Notes: a model not told the origin generated them from the letters alone. Numbered from the stretch's first letter, positions 1-8,644 are shown. The stretch: 64,000 nucleotides of DNA from Saprospiraceae bacterium (GCA_020628645.1 JAHDES010000005.1:116374-180373); one strand, 5' to 3'. Made by a program: numbers and translations.

Positions 1-1
1 G

Positions 2-568
2 GTGCAGTTTGCCTATCAATTAGATGGTACATTAGTCCCCGTCTATTACATTGGATATGTAGTACGAGATATTACGATAATTGAGTTGGCACCTACGATT
101 ACGTGTCTAGTTTTGGCGGGAAAAGTAGGTTCTAATATGGCAGCAGAGATAGGCGGGATGCGGCAAAAAGAGCATATTGATGCGATGGAGATTATGGGGG
201 TGAATACAGCGGCTTATCTTATTTTGCCACGATTAATTGCAGCTGTAATTGTAATTCCTTTATTGGTGTCTATTGCAGCATTTGTTGGGATTGGAGGCGG
301 TTATTTATCGACTGTTCCTACGGGATTGATGACCAATGAAGAGTATATTTTAGGACTTCGTTCCTTTTTTGTCGATTTCAATGTGGTGATGATGTTTGTG
401 AAAGCATTTGTTTTTGCCTTTATTTTAACCACGGTATCTTGTTTTCAAGGTTACTTTGTAAAAGGAGGGAGTATTGAGTTAGGGCAAGCGAGTACACAAG
501 CGGTAGTTTATAGTGATATTTTGATTCTATTAGCGGATTATGTAATTGCTATTGTCTTGACGTCTTAA
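2..568 (+). CDS. mlaE: MlaE/YrbE-type ABC lipid transporter permease (5' end cut by window)
   Basis: Inner-membrane permease of the Mla-type ABC system, which moves phospholipid between inner and outer membrane. The visible 188 residues contain the family core 'LAGKVGSNMAAEIGGMR' followed by 'EHIDAMEIMGVN', then hydrophobic segments around residues 60-100 and 125-188, ending in a transmembrane helix as usual. The family is about 240-270 aa, so roughly the first quarter lies upstream of the window; the GTG at base 2 is not the real start. The ATPase gene follows after only 9 nt, so the two are co-transcribed. Family identity is clear. Whether the substrate is phospholipid or another lipid cannot be told from sequence. 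Confidence 0.9.
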   Translation: MQFAYQLDGTLVPVYYIGYVVRDITIIELAPTITCLVLAGKVGSNMAAEIGGMRQKEHIDAMEIMGVNTAAYLILPRLIAAVIVIPLLVSIAAFVGIGGGYLSTVPTGLMTNEEYILGLRSFFVDFNVVMMFVKAFVFAFILTTVSCFQGYFVKGGSIELGQASTQAVVYSDILILLADYVIAIVLTS

Positions 569-577
569 ACTAGAAGA

Positions 578-1342
578 ATGATTAGAATTAAAAATATAAT
601 TAAGTCATTTGATGATGTTACGGTTCTAAAAGGCTTAACATCTGAGTTTTACCCTGGTAAAACGAATCTGATCATTGGGCGTTCAGGGGCAGGTAAGACA
701 GTCTTGCTCAAACTATTGGTGGGCTTGATGCGTCCGACTAGTGGAGAGATTTGGTATGATGATGTGAATTTTGCGGAACTTCCTCCAAAGGAGGTTCGTG
801 CCATTCGTATGAAAGTTGGGATGTTGTTTCAAGGATCAGCTTTATTTGATTCCATGACCACACAACAAAACATCCAATTTCCTTTGGACATGTTTACTAA
901 TATGACCAAAAAGGAAAAGCAAAAACGAGTGGATTATTGTTTAGAACGGGTTAGCTTAGAAGGTGCAAATGATAAGTATCCTTCTGAAATTAGTGGAGGA
1001 ATGCAAAAGCGGGTAGGTATTGCCCGAGCTATTGTTTTAGAGCCTCAATATCTGTTTTGTGATGAACCCAATTCTGGTCTTGACCCCAAAACATCTATTG
1101 TAATTGATGAATTAATTAAAAGTATCACGGTTGAAAATAACATCACAACCGTCATCAATACACACGATATGAATTCCGTGATGGAGATTGGCGAAAACAT
1201 TGCCCTATTATATAAAGGTGAATTGGCTTGGCGTGGTCATAAAGACGAAGTATTGGATAGTGATAATCAAATCTTGCAAGATTTTATCTTTGCTTCACCT
1301 TTCCTTCAACGCCTTAGAAGAGCTGCTCTCGATAAAGGCTAA
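578..1342 (+). CDS. mlaF: MlaF-type ABC transporter ATP-binding protein
   Basis: Cytoplasmic ATPase that powers the MlaE permease encoded 9 nt upstream. Complete at 254 aa, the usual family length. Walker A is GRSGAGKT at residues 34-41, the Q-loop glutamine is near residue 85, the ABC signature SGGMQKR is near 139-145, Walker B ends in D162-E163, and the switch histidine is H196 in 'NTHDMNS'. The order and the 'GSALFDSMT' segment after the Q-loop are typical of MlaF/MCE-associated ATPases. No MlaD (MCE-domain) gene follows, so that partner must be elsewhere. ATG start fits the N-terminal 'MIRIKNIIKSF' of the family. Confidence 0.92.
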   Translation: MIRIKNIIKSFDDVTVLKGLTSEFYPGKTNLIIGRSGAGKTVLLKLLVGLMRPTSGEIWYDDVNFAELPPKEVRAIRMKVGMLFQGSALFDSMTTQQNIQFPLDMFTNMTKKEKQKRVDYCLERVSLEGANDKYPSEISGGMQKRVGIARAIVLEPQYLFCDEPNSGLDPKTSIVIDELIKSITVENNITTVINTHDMNSVMEIGENIALLYKGELAWRGHKDEVLDSDNQILQDFIFASPFLQRLRRAALDKG

Positions 1343-1352
1343 ATTACCCGTC

Positions 1353-1520
1353 TTAGGCAACCATCTGTAATTCTTCAACAGTTGGTTTTTCTTGCACAAA
1401 TACTTTTTCTTCCTTTTTTTCAATGGTTTCTACCATTACTACCTCTTGTTCATTAGCTGCTAAAATGGATATAAGTGTAATAGCAGTAGTAGTAATAGAA
1501 AAAAGTAAAAAATATCCCAT
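1353..1520 (-). CDS. Possible 55-aa single-span membrane peptide
   Basis: An open frame from ATG (complement of 1518-1520) to TAA (complement of 1353-1355), convergent with mlaF and ending 10 nt past its stop. The translation has a hydrophobic helix at about residues 3-22 ('GYFLLFSITTTAITLISILA') and then a charged tail rich in Glu, Lys and Val. The hydrophobic-then-acidic layout is more protein-like than random AT-rich sequence, and it fills part of an otherwise empty interval. I recognise no family. It could be chance; conservation in relatives would decide. Confidence 0.4.
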   Translation of the reverse strand: MGYFLLFSITTTAITLISILAANEQEVVMVETIEKKEEKVFVQEKPTVEELQMVA

Positions 1521-2007
1521 TAATAGTGTGTTTAAGTGGTTTCGTTAATGCAGGAGACAACAATACCAATAAGTAGTGACTTACTTATTGATTAAAAAAT
1601 TAATTTAAATAGTATTGATGTTGAATGAATTATCTATTGCAAAAATGTATAATTTATAGTTCGCATAAAATAGTGACAGAAAAATAATGTGACCTTTTAA
1701 GAAGGTCGTCATTTTGTCAAAATCTAAAACTTTTGGGTAGATAATCGCTTCTTGATATTTAGAAACGGTGGGCAAAAATTAGGAAAGGGGCAAATTAAAT
1801 GAGCATTCGGAATATAATATTGTTACATTAGAATAAAAACATCTATTTTTTTATTTGATTTTGAGCATATTGTGACATAAAACAATATTTAAGCTGTTAT
1901 ACTAATTGGTATAAGAAGAAATTGGCTCAATGTAGTGATAGCCGTAGTTTTCTTTCATTAAAGGGAACTTTTACTATTAAATTTAGCATTAAAAATAAAA
2001 ACAATTA

Positions 2008-2040
2008 TTTGGTAGTGCCGCTTAAATTCAATTATATTTG
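2008..2040 (+). promoter_or_regulatory. Bacteroidota-type promoter of tRNA-Leu
   Basis: TTTG at 2008-2011, 21 nt of spacer, then TATATTTG at 2033-2040. This matches the Bacteroidota primary sigma consensus TTTG-N19..21-TAnnTTTG. A start about 7 nt downstream would give a leader of roughly 10 nt before the tRNA at 2059. It is the only site in the window where I could match both boxes. Confidence 0.65.
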
Positions 2041-2058
2041 CGCTCACCAAACACTCAA

Positions 2059-2142
2059 GCCCGAGTGCTGGAATTGGTAGACAGGCATGGTTGAGGGCCA
2101 TGTGTCCGTAAGGGCGTGCGGGTTCGACTCCCGCCTCGGGCA
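2059..2142 (+). tRNA. tRNA-Leu(GAG)
   Basis: The acceptor arms GCCCGAG (2059-2065) and CTCGGGC (2135-2141) pair completely. The D-arm has the leucine-type 'GGAATTGGTAGAC'. The anticodon stem CATGG/CCATG encloses loop TTGAGGG, so the anticodon is GAG (2093-2095), reading CUY leucine codons. The long variable arm (class II) and the T-arm GCGGG-TTCGACT-CCCGC are intact. A2142 is the discriminator and CCA is not encoded. The minus-strand frame across this locus is a shadow. Confidence 0.97.
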
Positions 2143-2152
2143 CTCTCACTTG

Positions 2153-2178
2153 GACTTAGCAGGAGCTAGGTCTTTTTT
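2153..2178 (+). terminator. Rho-independent terminator after tRNA-Leu
   Basis: Stem GACTTAGC / GCTAGGTC (8 pairs, one G-U) with loop AGGA, followed at once by six T residues (2173-2178). It lies 10 nt after the tRNA, so it ends the tRNA transcript before the next gene. Confidence 0.8.
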
Positions 2179-2219
2179 ATTGGAATTATTCTTGATCTAT
2201 TTGATAAAAATTAAACCTC

Positions 2220-2810
2220 ATGCGTATTCTCTTTTATAGTTTTTTGATCTGTGTAAGTTTTGCTTGTAACGAATCTACTTCAAAAACAACTACAGCTACT
2301 GCTGCAACATCTAATTCTCCGAATTCCCCAACAAAAACTGTAGGTCAAGCCCCCTCTAATACAGCAAAGCCTAAATTGGTAGGGAATGGGGTAAAGGTAT
2401 ATGCAGAAGATGCGGATGCTAAGAATGGTGAAGAAGTATGTGTAGATATGAAGGTGAAAGGGGTATCGGAAGTTGTTTCTATGCAATACAGTATCAGTTG
2501 GGATAAAGGCGTATTGGATTTTTTACGGGTTCAAAATTTCAATTTGAAAGATTTATCCAAAGGGAATTTTGGGACAAGTCGTATAAAAGATGGGATACTA
2601 ACCTTTTCGTGGTATGATTTTGCGGTGAAAGGTGTATCTGTTCCAGATGAAACTGTCATTCATCAAATGTGTTTTCAAACAAAGGGTAAAAAAGGATCAA
2701 AATCAAAGATTATGATCTCAGATTCACCAGTTGTTATTGAAGTGACGGGTACTGGAAATAAATTTTTGAAATTCTTCTCCGATAATGGCTACGTTCGGGT
2801 AAAAGGCTAG
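2220..2810 (+). CDS. Lipoprotein with cohesin-like beta-sandwich domain
   Basis: 196 aa. Residues 1-16 are a lipoprotein signal ending in 'SFAC' with C16 as the lipidated residue, followed by a Thr/Ser/Pro/Asn-rich linker to about residue 52. The remainder reads like a cohesin/carbohydrate-binding-type sandwich: 'VCVDMKVKGVSEVVSMQYSI', 'WDKGVLDFLRVQNF', 'LTFSWYD', then 'DETVIHQMCFQTKG' in the order expected for cohesin strands. Cohesins bind dockerins; here the protein would sit on the outer or inner membrane surface. A dockerin-like protein lies about 6.5 kb downstream. Binding is inference only. It stands alone after the tRNA terminator and is convergent with the broken isomerase gene. Confidence 0.6.
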   Translation: MRILFYSFLICVSFACNESTSKTTTATAATSNSPNSPTKTVGQAPSNTAKPKLVGNGVKVYAEDADAKNGEEVCVDMKVKGVSEVVSMQYSISWDKGVLDFLRVQNFNLKDLSKGNFGTSRIKDGILTFSWYDFAVKGVSVPDETVIHQMCFQTKGKKGSKSKIMISDSPVVIEVTGTGNKFLKFFSDNGYVRVKG

Positions 2811-2825
2811 GTAATATTGAAAATC

Positions 2826-3806
2826 TTATCCTAAACTACGTCCTGCTTTTTCCATTAGTGCTTTAGTTGCTCGAATACCTGTGTATGCATCTAAGCTTGT
2901 TCCTTCATATTCAATACCGATATAGCCTTTATAATTTGCTTCTTTTACAATTTTGAGCATTTTATAAAAATCAATTTCAACACAATTTCCAGCATCATCG
3001 AAATTAAAGGATTTAGCACTGACCGCTTTGGCATGAGGCATTAATTCTTGTACGCCTTGATATTTATCATATTCATTAATGCATTTTCCATCCCATTGTC
3101 GTCCGCCTTCTCGTTCGATACAGAAATTTCCAAAATCAGGTAAAGTACCACAATTGGGCAAGTTGACTTGTTGCATGACATTTGAAAGCCATTTGCCATC
3201 TGAAGACCATCCTCCATGATTTTCTACAATAATATTTATCTCAAAGTCTTTAGCAAAAGTAGCCAATCGACTTAATCCATCAATTGCTGCTTTCCCTACC
3301 TCTTCTTTCGCTCCTTTACCAAAAGAATTAACTCGTATAGAATGACACCCCAATTCTTTGGCGGCTTCTACCCATTTTTAATGATTCTCGATGGCTTCAG
3401 TACGAACTTTATTATCTAATTCTGCCAATCCTCCTTCCTCATCAATCATGATGAGCAAATTTTTAACGCCATTATCATTTGCTCGTTGATTCATTTCTGC
3501 TAAATAAGTCTTGTCTTTTGCTTTATCTTTAAAAAATTGATTGACATATTCTATGGCATTGATATTAAATTCTTTTTTGGCGGTAGCGGCAAAATCTAAA
3601 TGATCTAATTTTCCATCAAAAAAAGCTTTGTGTAAGGACCATTGCGCTAATGAAATTTGAAAGAATAGAGGGGGTGTTTCTTCAGATAGATTATCAGTTT
3701 CGTCTTGTAGATTTGATGTGCTATTCGTACAAGCATTTAAACCTACAAGCCCTAAGCCTAAAGCAAAACCACTTGATTGTTGGATGAATTTTCGTCTTGT
3801 TGGCAT
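2826..3806 (-). pseudogene. Sugar phosphate isomerase/epimerase (xylose isomerase-like TIM barrel), interrupted by one in-frame stop
   Basis: Two consecutive open frames in the same reading frame form one 326-residue protein broken only by a TAA at codon 143 (complement of 3378-3380). The N-terminal part has a twin-arginine signal (PTRRKFIQQSSGFALG) with a lipobox 'LNAC', then barrel sequence up to 'AIENH'. The C-terminal part resumes at once with 'KWVEAAKELGCHSIRVN' and carries 'IVENHGGWSSD', 'LPDFGNF' and 'YIGIEYEG', typical of the AP-endonuclease-2 family of sugar isomerases. A Tyr codon at the stop would restore the expected 'ENHYKWVEAAK' (inference). Either a recent nonsense mutation or a sequencing error; no reading-frame shift is needed. 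Confidence 0.85.
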
Positions 3807-4037
3807 GATTTTGATCTTTGAAAATTAGTGGAAAGATATTTCAGAGAACTAAAATAAAAAAGTCTTTGGAAATATAGGTATTCTAGCGCGTCTTCATCTA
3901 ATATAGTTAGAATTGTGACCTAGTAGTATCGTCCATTCGTCTATAAAATTTTGTATATCTCGGATATTATCCCGTCTTTTGTTCAAAAATAGTGCTACTT
4001 AAAAAATTGCATTTCAATTTTTTTAGCAATAACATAA

Positions 4038-5414
4038 ATGCAGCTAGGAACATCATATCGAGAAATCACCAAAATTTCTTTTCCCATCATGCTAGGGAGT
4101 GCAGTGCAGCAAATTATTGCACTCAGCGATAGCGTATTTTTATTTCATGTAAGTTTGGATGATTTTGGGGCAATCGGCTTTGTGAGTGTGTTTTATTTGA
4201 TGATTGCCGCTATTGGATTTGGCTTTTCTAAGGGAGGGCAGATTATGATCGCGCGCCGAATGGGAGAAGAACAAGAAGGCGAAGTAGGGCGGACGTTTTA
4301 TGCGATGTTGTACTTTGAATTGGCACTGGCGTTGTTGCTGTTTCTCTTTATGCAATTTGGGAGTTATTACTTATTTGCGCTATTCACCGATTCAGATGTG
4401 ATCTTCTACAAAATGTTGGAATACCTCGATTATCGCTCATGGGGGGTGTTTTTTAGTTTTTCTGGATTGGCAATTATTGCGATGTACACAGGCGTTGCCC
4501 GAACGAGTTTCATTGTGATTGATTCTATTATTCTTGCATTAGTCAATGTAGTATTGAATTATGGATTGATTTATGGCAAATGGGGCTTACCAGAAATGGG
4601 AATTGGAGGGGCAGGATTGGCGAGTACGATAGCAGAATTAGTCGCTTTAATCCTTTTTGTAGCGTATATCTTTTATGATAAAAAATACACTAAAGGCTAT
4701 CAATTATTCAAATTGCCACAGATTGATTGGGAACTTATTAAAACCCAACAGAAAATATCTAGCCCTGTTGTAGCACAAGCCGTAGTAGGTTTTGGAAGTT
4801 GGTTTTTCTTTTTTGGCTTGATTGAAAATTTAGGAGAACGACCCTTGGCAATTACCAACTTAGCACGTATTGTTTATCTCGGTTTATCCATACCATGTTG
4901 GGGTTTTGCATCAGGAGCAAATACGATTGTAAGTAATTTTATAGGTCAGAACAAACGAGAAATGGTGATTCCTTTATTATGGAAAGTTTCTACGATTTGT
5001 TTTGTAACGACTATGATTTTAACGATACCCTTAGTTTGTTTTCCTGAATATGTACTTTATCCATTATTTGGTTCCAATGAAATAGGATTAATGAATGGTA
5101 CTGATCCTAATCTTTCGGTTTCTATAATTACAGAAGCTCGCCCTGTATTGTGGATATTAGCGGTTATTTTGGCACTTTTTTCAGTAGGAGGCGTCTTTTT
5201 CAATGGATTGGCAGGTACAGGTGCAACGCATTATGCCTTAATGATCCAAATTTTTGCTACTATATTTTACATTGCTTATATCGTGGTGGTCATAAAAATG
5301 ACCAATGCGGGATTAGTTTGGGCGTGGGCTTGTGAGATTTTTTATTGGTTGCTGATCTTTATCTTAACCTATCGTTATTTGAAATCAACTAAATGGCATT
5401 CACTAAAAGTATAG
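4038..5414 (+). CDS. MATE family multidrug/Na+ antiporter
   Basis: 458 aa with about twelve hydrophobic segments and no signal peptide, the normal MATE length and layout. It begins 'YREITKISFPIMLGSAVQQI', the typical MATE first helix, and has the family-like 'GIGGAGLASTIAELVAL' in the first half and 'FASGANTIVSNFIGQN' at the start of the second half. It would export cationic compounds or drugs using Na+ or H+ across the inner membrane. Monocistronic, ending at a long perfect palindrome shared with the opposing gene. The substrate cannot be read from sequence. Confidence 0.9.
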   Translation: MQLGTSYREITKISFPIMLGSAVQQIIALSDSVFLFHVSLDDFGAIGFVSVFYLMIAAIGFGFSKGGQIMIARRMGEEQEGEVGRTFYAMLYFELALALLLFLFMQFGSYYLFALFTDSDVIFYKMLEYLDYRSWGVFFSFSGLAIIAMYTGVARTSFIVIDSIILALVNVVLNYGLIYGKWGLPEMGIGGAGLASTIAELVALILFVAYIFYDKKYTKGYQLFKLPQIDWELIKTQQKISSPVVAQAVVGFGSWFFFFGLIENLGERPLAITNLARIVYLGLSIPCWGFASGANTIVSNFIGQNKREMVIPLLWKVSTICFVTTMILTIPLVCFPEYVLYPLFGSNEIGLMNGTDPNLSVSIITEARPVLWILAVILALFSVGGVFFNGLAGTGATHYALMIQIFATIFYIAYIVVVIKMTNAGLVWAWACEIFYWLLIFILTYRYLKSTKWHSLKV

Positions 5415-5416
5415 GT

Positions 5417-5459
5417 TGCTAAGACTAGCTAAGTTTTTAAAACTTAGCTAGTCTTAGCA
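5417..5459. terminator. 21-bp perfect palindrome between convergent genes
   Basis: A perfect inverted repeat centred on T5438: TGCTAAGACTAGCTAAG followed by T's, mirrored by A's and CTTAGCTAGTCTTAGCA. It lies 3 nt after the MATE stop and 9 nt before the end of the opposing lipoprotein gene, the right place for a bidirectional terminator. The stem is longer than needed for termination and could be a dispersed genomic palindrome. Confidence 0.7.
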
Positions 5460-5468
5460 GCCGTAGCA

Positions 5469-6413
5469 TTAATTCACTTGAGTAGAAGCGATACGCTGAT
5501 CATATTTGGGATGGAGCTTAAATTGTTTTGCTCGTTTCCAACTTCCAGGGTTGGGTAATAAAGCACTAGCTTCGCGCATTTGTTCTCGCAACTGAACCAT
5601 CTCAGGAAATTCTTGGAAAAAACGTACTTTTTTGTCTTTTACTTTATTTCCATTCGGTATATTATCTGAAGTAACAAAGAAGGTAAAGGCTTCTGCAAGA
5701 TCTTCTTCAGGATTGGTAGCGGCATAATCGGTTACAAAATGATCTTGGTATTTGTCATAGAAGGCATCTTCATCTCCACTATTATAAGCTGCTTCGTATT
5801 CATCATAAATAGCCGTCCAAAATTGCTGGTAAAATAGATTCATGTAAGAATCAGATAGCGTACAACCCTCTTCATTTTCATAATTCGAGCAATTGTTATA
5901 ATCCAGTTTTATTTGTGTTTCATTTAGGGAAAAGATGTGCGCGTATTCGTGGATTACCGTATAGGTATATTCACCATCTCCATCAAAAACACCGTTTGGA
6001 TAAGCAATATCAACTCCCAATGCAAATCTCCATAACGAAAGATCGTTTTCGTATTGAGGCTCGACATAACCGTATAAATCACCACGTCCATCAAATACTT
6101 CAAATTCTTTGATCCAACGGCGATCATCAGGAGTCGTCATTTTAAGAAAGTGTTCCCACATTTCTTGATGACGAGCTTCTTCTTCCATCCAATCTTCTTT
6201 GGCATTTTTGGTTTCTAATTCGATCAGTGCTTCACCATCTACTTCATAAATGGCAACAACTTTTCCATCTCCATTAGAGAAGATATTGCCAATTTGGTCA
6301 ATGATATTACTTGAATTATCAGAATCGTTTGGAGAGAAATCTTCTTTATAACAAGAAGTGAAAGTAAACATTCCAAGAAGGCTGAACACTAAAATTAACT
6401 GCAACTTTTTCAT
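5469..6413 (-). CDS. Zinc metallopeptidase-like lipoprotein (HEXXH, gluzincin type)
   Basis: 314 aa from the ATG at 6413, which gives a clean lipoprotein signal ('MKKLQLILVF' to 'FTSC', lipidated Cys); the frame also has a start 7 codons earlier that would spoil the signal. The catalytic motif is HEYAH (in 'VIHEYAHIFSLNE'), and the downstream 'NPEEDLAEAFTFFV' supplies the third ligand in the E-D-x-A-E style of Bacteroidota substrate-import-associated metallohydrolases. It would be a surface or periplasmic peptidase. Monocistronic, sharing a terminator palindrome with the MATE gene. The exact peptidase family is inference. Confidence 0.7.
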   Translation of the reverse strand: MKKLQLILVFSLLGMFTFTSCYKEDFSPNDSDNSSNIIDQIGNIFSNGDGKVVAIYEVDGEALIELETKNAKEDWMEEEARHQEMWEHFLKMTTPDDRRWIKEFEVFDGRGDLYGYVEPQYENDLSLWRFALGVDIAYPNGVFDGDGEYTYTVIHEYAHIFSLNETQIKLDYNNCSNYENEEGCTLSDSYMNLFYQQFWTAIYDEYEAAYNSGDEDAFYDKYQDHFVTDYAATNPEEDLAEAFTFFVTSDNIPNGNKVKDKKVRFFQEFPEMVQLREQMREASALLPNPGSWKRAKQFKLHPKYDQRIASTQVN

Positions 6414-6608
6414 AATGTGTAGGTTTTTAGTCAATCCAAGGGGGATGGATAAAGACAGTTATGAATATTGTTTATTTAGTGTATGATTGTACCTTATAGA
6501 ATGAATATTTAGATTTTAGAAAATTATTATTTTTAATCGGATACTTCAAAACTAGCCCAAAATGACATACGAAATGCGATTTTTTATAGATCAAATACCC
6601 TGCTTTTA

Positions 6609-6616
6609 TACTTTTG
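6609..6616 (+). promoter_or_regulatory. Candidate -7 element for the two-component operon
   Basis: TACTTTTG matches TAnnTTTG and lies 74 nt before the sensor kinase start. No clear TTTG box is seen 19-21 nt upstream, so this is a half-match. Confidence 0.35.
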
Positions 6617-6689
6617 TGCGTTTTTCTTATACTTTCTGTTTGTCTGTGGATTAAATAGTAGTTATATTCGTATAAATAATAAACGTAAT

Positions 6690-7718
6690 ATGTTTGAGAA
6701 CTACAACAAAGTACTGGAATCACTGCTATTCCCGAAGCGATGGTGGATTCCCCACATCATCTTTTGGATATTTATTTATCTGGATGAATTCCTCTCTATT
6801 TTTAATATCACGGTACAGCGAGAATATTATTTTTATTTAGAAACCTATATTAGTTTTGTATTGGATGTAATTACGGTGTACATAAACTTGTATATCTTAT
6901 TTCCAAAATTCTTTTTAAAAAATAAGATTCCTACCTATCTCGTTTTAACATTTCTAACTTTATTTCTTAATAGCTTTATTATTGTTCTTTCAGACTGGAG
7001 TTATTATGATGACTTGCAGGACATTGCCACAATGATGATAGGTGTCATTATTACGACCACCCCTATCTTAGCAATGGCAGTAGGGATTAAAATTTTTAAA
7101 AACTATATTCATACGCAAGACCGAGTCAATGAATTAGAAACGACAAATCTTAAAACAGAACTCGAATTTCTTAAGAATCAAATGAACCCTCATTTCCTAT
7201 TTAATTCCCTTAATAACATTTATGTACAGTCTCGAAAACGCCCTACAGAAGCACCTGATTCGATTTTACAATTATCGGATTTATTGCGCTATCAATTGTA
7301 TGATTGTTCTCAAGAGAAAGTGCCCTTGACTTCAGAAATTAAATACATTGACAATTACTTAAAGCTTGATGCGCTTCGTAAAAATGGACAAGCTGTCAAT
7401 ATGGAAGTTCTTGGCAATCCAAATGGTCAACAAGTTGCTCCATTCCTATTCATTCCTTTTGTAGAAAATGCTGTAAAACATGGAATAGGAACGGATACGA
7501 CTGCTTTTTTGAATATTAAATTTGAGGTAGCTCCCAAAAATTTAGAATTTACCATCGAAAACTCGAAACCCAAACTACCCATTACACATGAAGATGGAGG
7601 AATTGGTTTAGCGAATGTTCAACGGCGTTTGGAATTACTTTATCCTGATCGGCATGATTTAAATATTAAGGACTCTGAAAAAACCTATGAAGTTAATTTA
7701 AGTTTAGAGTTGAATTAA
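6690..7718 (+). CDS. LytS/YehU-type sensor histidine kinase
   Basis: 342 aa. Four hydrophobic segments lie within residues 18-140, then a short coiled linker and the His_kinase domain. The phosphoacceptor is H168 in 'NQMNPHFLFNSLNN'. The ATPase domain has its N-box at 'FVENAVKHGIG' (N260) and a glycine box 'GGIGLANVQRRL' near 303. This layout is the LytS family, which phosphorylates LytTR-type regulators; such a regulator is encoded 144 nt downstream. No separate sensor domain is visible, so the stimulus is probably sensed by the membrane segments. The gap between the genes holds two hairpin repeats. Confidence 0.92.
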   Translation: MFENYNKVLESLLFPKRWWIPHIIFWIFIYLDEFLSIFNITVQREYYFYLETYISFVLDVITVYINLYILFPKFFLKNKIPTYLVLTFLTLFLNSFIIVLSDWSYYDDLQDIATMMIGVIITTTPILAMAVGIKIFKNYIHTQDRVNELETTNLKTELEFLKNQMNPHFLFNSLNNIYVQSRKRPTEAPDSILQLSDLLRYQLYDCSQEKVPLTSEIKYIDNYLKLDALRKNGQAVNMEVLGNPNGQQVAPFLFIPFVENAVKHGIGTDTTAFLNIKFEVAPKNLEFTIENSKPKLPITHEDGGIGLANVQRRLELLYPDRHDLNIKDSEKTYEVNLSLELN

Positions 7719-7842
7719 TCGTACAACGATTTGAAGTCGGCAGCACGATAAAATGAGATTAAACATTAAGTTTCCTTGATTATTTAATTCACACAAAAGA
7801 ATAATTGAATTATTCGTCGGACGACTCGAAGTCGTACAACGA
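7719..7842. repeat. Two TCGT..ACGA palindromic repeats between kinase and regulator genes
   Basis: Hairpin 1 at 7719-7748 is TCGTACAACGATT..AGTCGGCAGCACGA (imperfect). Hairpin 2 at 7814-7842 is TCGTCGGACGACT-cga-AGTCGTACAACGA, with a perfect ACGACT/AGTCGT inner stem. Both belong to a palindromic family that also occurs at 22857-22885, 50523-50612 and 63806-63831. The 14-mer TCGTACAACGATTT is also a direct repeat at 7719 and 7832. The pair separates the two genes of the two-component operon and could affect RNA processing or differential expression. Confidence 0.6.
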
Positions 7843-7862
7843 TTTATAAAAAAATTAAACAA

Positions 7863-8582
7863 ATGAAATGTATCATTGTAGATGATGAGCCCCTAGCACG
7901 GGAAGGAATGGAACTCAATATTCAAGATTATGGAGAACTTGAGTTGGTAGGACAGTTTGAAAATGCCATTGCTGCCAATCAATTTCTTCAAAATAATGAA
8001 GTTGATCTCATCTTCTTAGATATTGAAATGCCTGGTTTATCAGGTTTAGATTTTATACGAAGTCTTCGCAATCCTCCACTCATTATATTATGTACGGCTT
8101 ACCCCCAATATGCACTGGAAAGTTATGAACTCGAAGTGGTGAGTTATCTGGTCAAGCCCATACGAATGGATCGTTTTATCAAAGCCGTCAATCGAGCCAA
8201 AGAAATACATGAACTTCGCCAGCAGACCATGACGACCATGGAAAGTGTAGAAGAGGATTTTGTTTACATCAAAGCAGATCGAAAATATGTACGCGTCTTT
8301 TTCAAAGACATTCAATACATCAAGGGCCTCAAAGATTATGTCATGCTTTATACCAGTCAACAAAAGCTCATGACAGCTATGAACATCAAAACCATTCATG
8401 CACAATTGCCTGCCCATATCTTTGTGCGTGTCAGTAAATCGTACATTATTAATATCAACTGGATTGATTCGATAGACATTGATTTTATCCAATTGGCAGG
8501 AGAAGAAATTCCTCTCGGACGTACCTATAAAGAAAATTTTATCGAAAACTATGTGAAAAAGAATTTGATTGGACGGAAATAG
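7863..8582 (+). CDS. LytTR family response regulator
   Basis: 239 aa. N-terminal receiver domain with the acidic pair D7-D8, phosphoacceptor D53 in 'LIFLDIEMPG', and K157-region 'SYLVKPIRMDRF'. The C-terminal LytTR DNA-binding domain covers about residues 130-232, with 'YIKADRKYVRVFFKDIQYIKGLKDYV' (quoted in part: KYVRVFFKDIQYIKGLKDY) and 'FVRVSKSYIININ'. It is the cognate regulator of the LytS-type kinase just upstream. Targets are unknown; in this phylum such pairs often act on adjacent genes, and the next gene on this strand is the secreted protease. Confidence 0.92.
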   Translation: MKCIIVDDEPLAREGMELNIQDYGELELVGQFENAIAANQFLQNNEVDLIFLDIEMPGLSGLDFIRSLRNPPLIILCTAYPQYALESYELEVVSYLVKPIRMDRFIKAVNRAKEIHELRQQTMTTMESVEEDFVYIKADRKYVRVFFKDIQYIKGLKDYVMLYTSQQKLMTAMNIKTIHAQLPAHIFVRVSKSYIININWIDSIDIDFIQLAGEEIPLGRTYKENFIENYVKKNLIGRK

Positions 8583-8583
8583 G

Positions 8584-8644
8584 AAATGTAAAATCTAAAA
8601 CTATAAAATGTTGAATGTGAAAGAAGCAGATACCTTTTACATTT
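8584..8644 (+). terminator. Inverted repeat after the response regulator
   Basis: AAATGTAAAA at 8584-8593 and TTTTACATTT at 8635-8644 are a perfect 10-bp inverted repeat enclosing 41 nt. It lies 2 nt after the regulator stop. The loop is long for a classic terminator and there is no strong T-run, so termination is only plausible. Confidence 0.4.

Larger units (their letters stand above)
1343..2058. other. Intergenic region between mlaF and tRNA-Leu
   Basis: About 0.7 kb without a gene of normal size. It holds the possible 55-aa minus-strand frame (1353-1520), a bulged inverted repeat at 1674-1720 (inner GACCTT/AAGGTC at 1692-1697 and 1703-1708, outer TGACA/TGTCA), and the tRNA promoter at 2008-2040. 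I see nothing else that can be named. Confidence 0.6.

Noticed and set aside
1958..2149. 63-aa minus-strand open frame
   Set aside because: It lies across the tRNA-Leu gene and its sequence is the translated complement of the tRNA.
3378..3380. Stop-codon reassignment or selenocysteine-type recoding at the isomerase TAA
   Set aside because: TAA is used as a normal stop throughout the window and no recoding structure is apparent.
5417..5459. Transposon end or attachment site
   Set aside because: The perfect palindrome has no flanking duplication and is in the expected position for a bidirectional terminator.
6472..6723. 83-aa minus-strand frame before the sensor kinase
   Set aside because: Tyr/Cys-rich AT-biased translation overlapping the kinase start; looks like chance.
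8088..8492. 134-aa minus-strand frame opposite the LytTR regulator
   Set aside because: Antisense shadow of a well-supported gene; no recognisable motifs.
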